Of a DNA stretch of 64,000 bases, positions 62,759-64,000 are shown piece by piece. Position 1 is the stretch's first letter, and every line of letters starts with the position of its first letter. The stretch is from Oscillospiraceae bacterium. Its GTDB lineage: Bacteria > Bacillota > Clostridia > Oscillospirales > Acutalibacteraceae. The notes beneath the pieces were generated by a model. That model saw only the letters and a program-made list of their open reading frames with translations, was not told the DNA's origin and did not search any database. The DNA is taken from positions 434,001 through 498,000 of the forward strand of contig CAJTCS010000001.1 in the NCBI GenBank assembly GCA_910574995.1, written 5' to 3'. A program made the translations under genes and the position numbers.

Positions 62759-62853
62759 TATAGTCAATGAAGTTCAAAAGAAACTTTTGAACCAGGCGGC
62801 AAAGCCGCCTGACTTGAGAATTGGATTTTCAATTCTCAAGTTAATTTACTATA
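62759..62853. repeat. MITE-like element, copy 3
   Basis: Ends TATAGTCAATGAA (62759-62771) and TTAATTTACTATA (62841-62853) match at 11 of 13. Inside are a 9-bp hairpin GTTCAAAAG/CTTTTGAAC, a 7-bp hairpin AGGCGGC/GCCGCCT and a 12-bp hairpin ACTTGAGAATTG/CAATTCTCAAGT. The order is the same as in the reverse complement of copy 2. Confidence 0.8.
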
Positions 62854-62858
62854 TAGAA

Positions 62859-62890
62859 CGAAAAGGCAGCCCCCGGGGAAGTCGGGGGCT
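62859..62890 (-). terminator. Rho-independent terminator of the right-edge ABC exporter
   Basis: On the minus strand AGCCCCCG pairs with CGGGGGCT around a 7-base loop, followed by GCCTTTTCGTTC. Confidence 0.75.
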
Positions 62891-62907
62891 GAGGGGGCGG
62901 GCGCTAT

Positions 62908-64000
62908 TTAAAAAGCGGACGAGGTCTGGTATAGCCGGGCATATACGCCGCCCTGGGCCATCAGCTGCTGATGGGTGCCTTGCTCGCAGATGCCGTTTTC
63001 GTCCAGCACCAGGATACGCCCGGCCCGCTGTACAGTGGAAAGCCGGTGGGCGATGACCAAAGTCGTGCGGCGCTGCGCCAGCCGCTCTAAGGATTGCTGG
63101 ACCACCTTCTCGCTGGCCGTATCCAGGGCGCTGGTGGCCTCGTCAAAGATGAGAATGGGCGGGTCCTTCAGGAACACCCGGGCGATCGACAGCCTTTGCT
63201 GCTGTCCCCCGGAAAGCCGGACCCCATGGGGCCCGATATCCGCGCCGTAGCCGCCGGGGAGTTTTTCGATGAATTCGTGGGCCCCAGCTTGTTTGGCCGC
63301 GGCCACGATCTCTTCCTGGCTGGCGCCGGGCCTGCCATAGGCGATGTTTTCCGCCACGGTGCCGGTGAACAGGTATACGTCCTGCTGCACCACGCCCACA
63401 GCCTGCCGCAGGGCGCGCAAGGGGTACTGTTCCACAGGCAGGCCGTCTAACAGGACGCTGCCCTGCTGCGGCTGGTAAAACCGGGGGATGAGGGCGCACA
63501 GGGTGGTCTTGCCCACGCCAGAAGCCCCCACCAGGGCTACATATTCCCCAGCCTCCACTGTCAGGTCCAGGTTTTGGAATACACTTTCCCCCTGGCCATA
63601 CCGGAAGCCCACGTGGCGGAATTCCAGCTTCCCGCTGATTTTTTCCCGGGGTTCCTCCTGGGGCGCGTCCTGTATCTCGGGCTGGGCTTCCATCAGCTCC
63701 CGGTAACGGCAAAAGCTGGTACGGCCTTCCTGCAAAAGGCGGCTGGTGTTTACCAGGCTTTGGATGGGGCCGGTAAAGTACCCCACGTACAGCAGGAACA
63801 GCAGCAGGTCTGGCAGGGACATAGAGCCCTTCCAGATAGCCAATCCCCCCAGCACCACCACGGCAATGGGGAGCAGGGCTGCGAAAGTGTCCATGCCGCC
63901 GTACAACAGGGCCTCGCTTTGATAGCCCGCCCGGCGGTCTTCCAAAAACTGCTGGTTCTGGCGGGAGAACTTCCTCTCCTCCAGTTCCTCCCCGGTAAAG
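62908..64000 (-). CDS. ABC exporter, C-terminal two-thirds (5' end beyond the right edge)
   Basis: About 363 residues are visible and the frame is open to the window edge. It opens with FTGEELEERKFSRQN, the conserved cytoplasmic loop of exporter membrane domains, followed by the last two membrane helices. The complete ATPase domain has Walker A GASGVGKTT, Q-loop VQQDVY, signature RLSGGQQQR, Walker B LIFDEATSALD and switch His IAHRLST. All catalytic residues are intact, so it could act as a homodimer. Substrate unknown. Confidence 0.9.
   Translation of the reverse strand, partial: FTGEELEERKFSRQNQQFLEDRRAGYQSEALLYGGMDTFAALLPIAVVVLGGLAIWKGSMSLPDLLLFLLYVGYFTGPIQSLVNTSRLLQEGRTSFCRYRELMEAQPEIQDAPQEEPREKISGKLEFRHVGFRYGQGESVFQNLDLTVEAGEYVALVGASGVGKTTLCALIPRFYQPQQGSVLLDGLPVEQYPLRALRQAVGVVQQDVYLFTGTVAENIAYGRPGASQEEIVAAAKQAGAHEFIEKLPGGYGADIGPHGVRLSGGQQQRLSIARVFLKDPPILIFDEATSALDTASEKVVQQSLERLAQRRTTLVIAHRLSTVQRAGRILVLDENGICEQGTHQQLMAQGGVYARLYQTSSAF

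Overview
This window looks like chromosomal DNA from a GC-rich, spore-forming member of the Clostridia, most likely Oscillospirales/Ruminococcaceae-like. The evidence is a ypeB germination gene, a ClpE-type unfoldase with an N-terminal zinc finger, a T-box leader, stand-alone ECF transporter modules, Clostridia-typical DUF families (DUF4364, DUF5711, DUF4180, DUF2087, DUF3788 remnant), a dockerin protein, frequent TTG/GTG starts, and strong sigma-A promoters of the TTGACA-17-TATAAT type. I found no rRNA, tRNA, transposase, prophage or CRISPR array. The assignment is inference from gene content.

Layout. 1-17.1 kb is almost all on the minus strand: the start of a comEC-like gene, a phosphoribosyltransferase, clpE, cvpA-pgsA, truA with a DUF5711 gene, the ECF energising module (ecfA1-ecfA2-ecfT) interrupted by a flavin-type oxidase gene, two small genes, an rRNA methyltransferase-like gene, DUF4180, glmM, and ruvC-ruvA-orf-ruvB. 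17.3-23.3 kb is on the plus strand: ypeB, a homodimer-type ABC exporter, a second PPOX gene overlapping murD, and cmk. 23.4-26.6 kb returns to minus (acetyltransferase, nucleotidyltransferase-like protein, BaiN-type flavoprotein, RpiR regulator). 26.9-32.7 kb is plus and holds DUF2087, then a heterodimer-type ABC exporter pair split by a MerR/GyrI-like regulator, then a truncated DUF3788 gene. 33.0-36.1 kb (minus) holds a MazG-like gene behind an unusual XRE-cupin-acyl-CoA synthetase fusion preceded by a T-box leader. A divergent GntR(YtrA)-ABC-permease operon follows, then sfsA and polA.

42.0-48.5 kb is the complete F-type ATP synthase operon behind a perfect-consensus promoter. It lacks a separate atpH: the alpha subunit carries an N-terminal segment that looks like the C-terminal domain of delta. 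Subunit c has a signal peptide. After it come DUF4364 plus a dockerin protein, two GNAT genes, a deoxyribosyltransferase-like gene, and tsf/rpsB (minus). A GNAT-DUF3795 fusion, MazG and HD genes follow, then an ECF S component, malic enzyme, a HAD phosphatase, another MazG gene, an HtrA protease, and a partial ABC exporter at the right edge.

The most unexpected content is intergenic: (i) a T-box in front of a fatty-acid-activating enzyme; (ii) a family of short MITE-like elements with TATAGTAAACGC-type ends and covarying internal hairpins; (iii) two roughly 100-nt four-helix elements of the same architecture but unrelated sequence; (iv) a CTTAAG-bounded palindrome family whose arms covary. 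Functional interpretations of these are inference.
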